Source: Verrucomicrobiia bacterium
Lineage (GTDB): Bacteria > Verrucomicrobiota > Verrucomicrobiia > Opitutales > Opitutaceae
Assembly: GCA_030424825.1 (NCBI GenBank)
Contig: JAUHWE010000243.1
Location: 1-7,030 of the forward strand
DNA: 7,030 nt
Direction: 5' to 3'
Positions 6,332 to 7,030 of the stretch are shown here, piece by piece (within the stretch, counting starts at the first letter, position 1; every line of letters starts with the position of its first letter). The translations under genes were made by a program, and so were the position numbers. The notes below the pieces were generated by a model. That model did not search any database. It worked only from the letters and a program-made list of their open reading frames with translations, and was not told the origin of the DNA.

Positions 6332-7030
6332 CTATTTGAATTCTCTTCCTACTTCGTGCGCCAGCTTGACGATTACTTTCATCATATCGTCTTCGACCTC
6401 TTCGGCGAACCACCCTTGGCCGGAAGTAAGGCCTCGATTGAGCCCACGGGTTTCATAACCTCCTTCACGGACGATCTCCTTTGTCGGGAGGTAACCGTAG
6501 TACTCGTGACAATACGCTGAAATCCAAAGATTCTGGTGTCCAATCGCTTTCTGTGTAGCGAGTACATATCCGCTGACCACCTCCCCTGATATTCCAATAA
6601 GCGTGAGATCCTGGCCGAACTGCCATGCGGATACTGGAGCGTCAAAATAAGTCGGGAGCGACCCTCCGCTTTTAAGCACTCTCAACATTTCCCGAGCGCT
6701 TCCTTTCAGCCAGTTGTCGCCCTTCTCCGCGATGTGCTCCAATTCATCAAGATCTTTCGCGGGTTGGAGGGTCAAGCGAGCGTGTTCCAACGCCGTGACG
6801 ATGGGGCCGGAGACGGGAGTCAGATCGGATTCCAGGAGTCGGCAAACTTCAGTTGCCACTTCGTGACCATGATCTACCGCGTTCTGCATGGTTCCTCGCG
6901 GATAGGGATTGGCATTGCCCGCGCAACCAGTCATAAACATAGCGGTCGAGCCAGGATACTCTTTCTCTATCGAAAGCTGGGCAAAGCCAGAATAGTCGCC
7001 ACTGACTATATAATTGTCGCCGACCAATGT
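6332..7030 (-). CDS. Neutral/alkaline ceramidase-like protein (5' end outside the window)
   Basis: The last 232 codons are present, ending with TAG at 6334-6332; the reading frame continues past the right edge, so the start is unseen. The segment GDNYIVSGDYSGFAQL followed by MFMTGCAGNANPYPRGT is typical of proteins labelled 'neutral/alkaline non-lysosomal ceramidase N-terminal domain', which are frequent in Planctomycetes and Verrucomicrobiota. The C-terminal part has FGQDLTLIGISGEVVSGY and ISAYCHEYYGYLPTKEI, a strongly conserved-looking Tyr-rich region, and it ends in a helix. In true ceramidases the nucleophilic Ser lies in a Gly-Asn/Asp-x-Ser-Pro motif; here the matching segment reads GNANP, with Asn in place of Ser. 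Ceramide hydrolysis is therefore doubtful and the function is open. The gene converges on the metallohydrolase gene, with a REPIN-like element between them. Confidence 0.82.
   Translation of the reverse strand, partial: TLVGDNYIVSGDYSGFAQLSIEKEYPGSTAMFMTGCAGNANPYPRGTMQNAVDHGHEVATEVCRLLESDLTPVSGPIVTALEHARLTLQPAKDLDELEHIAEKGDNWLKGSAREMLRVLKSGGSLPTYFDAPVSAWQFGQDLTLIGISGEVVSGYVLATQKAIGHQNLWISAYCHEYYGYLPTKEIVREGGYETRGLNRGLTSGQGWFAEEVEDDMMKVIVKLAHEVGREFK

Overview
The window looks like part of a chromosome from a Verrucomicrobiota bacterium, most likely the Opitutae/Puniceicoccales group. This is an inference from protein style. The stand-alone TonB-dependent receptor has an 'EISPFQV' segment after its signal peptide and an 'RGPNSILFG' plug motif, and no SusD-like gene accompanies it. 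A LacI regulator of the 'VTLKDIADSLGVSKMTVSLALR' type, a CehA/McbA-like metallohydrolase and a 'ceramidase-like' protein with GCAGNANPYPRG sit beside it. No rRNA, tRNA, CRISPR array or intact insertion sequence was seen.

Layout. Positions 1-2671 (minus) hold most of a TonB-dependent outer-membrane receptor; its C-terminus lies beyond the left edge. Upstream of it (2672-2760) are a plausible promoter and an operator-like palindrome. Next come one copy of a 50-bp diverged repeat (2761-2810) and a 54-codon relic (2812-2976, minus) that repeats the receptor's signal-peptide start and then loses all resemblance. After a non-coding stretch comes a LacI-family regulator (3174 to about 4232, minus). 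Its DNA-binding helices are encoded, but no ATG, GTG or TTG precedes them in frame. The 4233-4453 gap carries the second copy of the 50-bp repeat. A secreted PHP-type metallohydrolase follows on the plus strand (4454-6109). Between it and the convergent, right-truncated ceramidase-like gene (6332-7030, minus) lie a probable terminator and a cluster of GTAG-footed palindromes shaped like a REP/REPIN element.

How the parts may work together (inference). The regulator probably senses a sugar or another small ligand and controls the receptor, which imports an organic substrate across the outer membrane. The two secreted hydrolases may act on related material, but the sequence does not identify the substrate. 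The genes are not one operon: the receptor and regulator genes point left, the metallohydrolase gene is divergent from them, and the ceramidase-like gene converges on the metallohydrolase gene.

The items most worth a second look are the REPIN-like element at 6166-6275, the missing start codon of the LacI gene, the receptor-start relic at 2812-2976, and the paired 50-bp repeat. I see nothing here that clearly amounts to a new multi-gene system.
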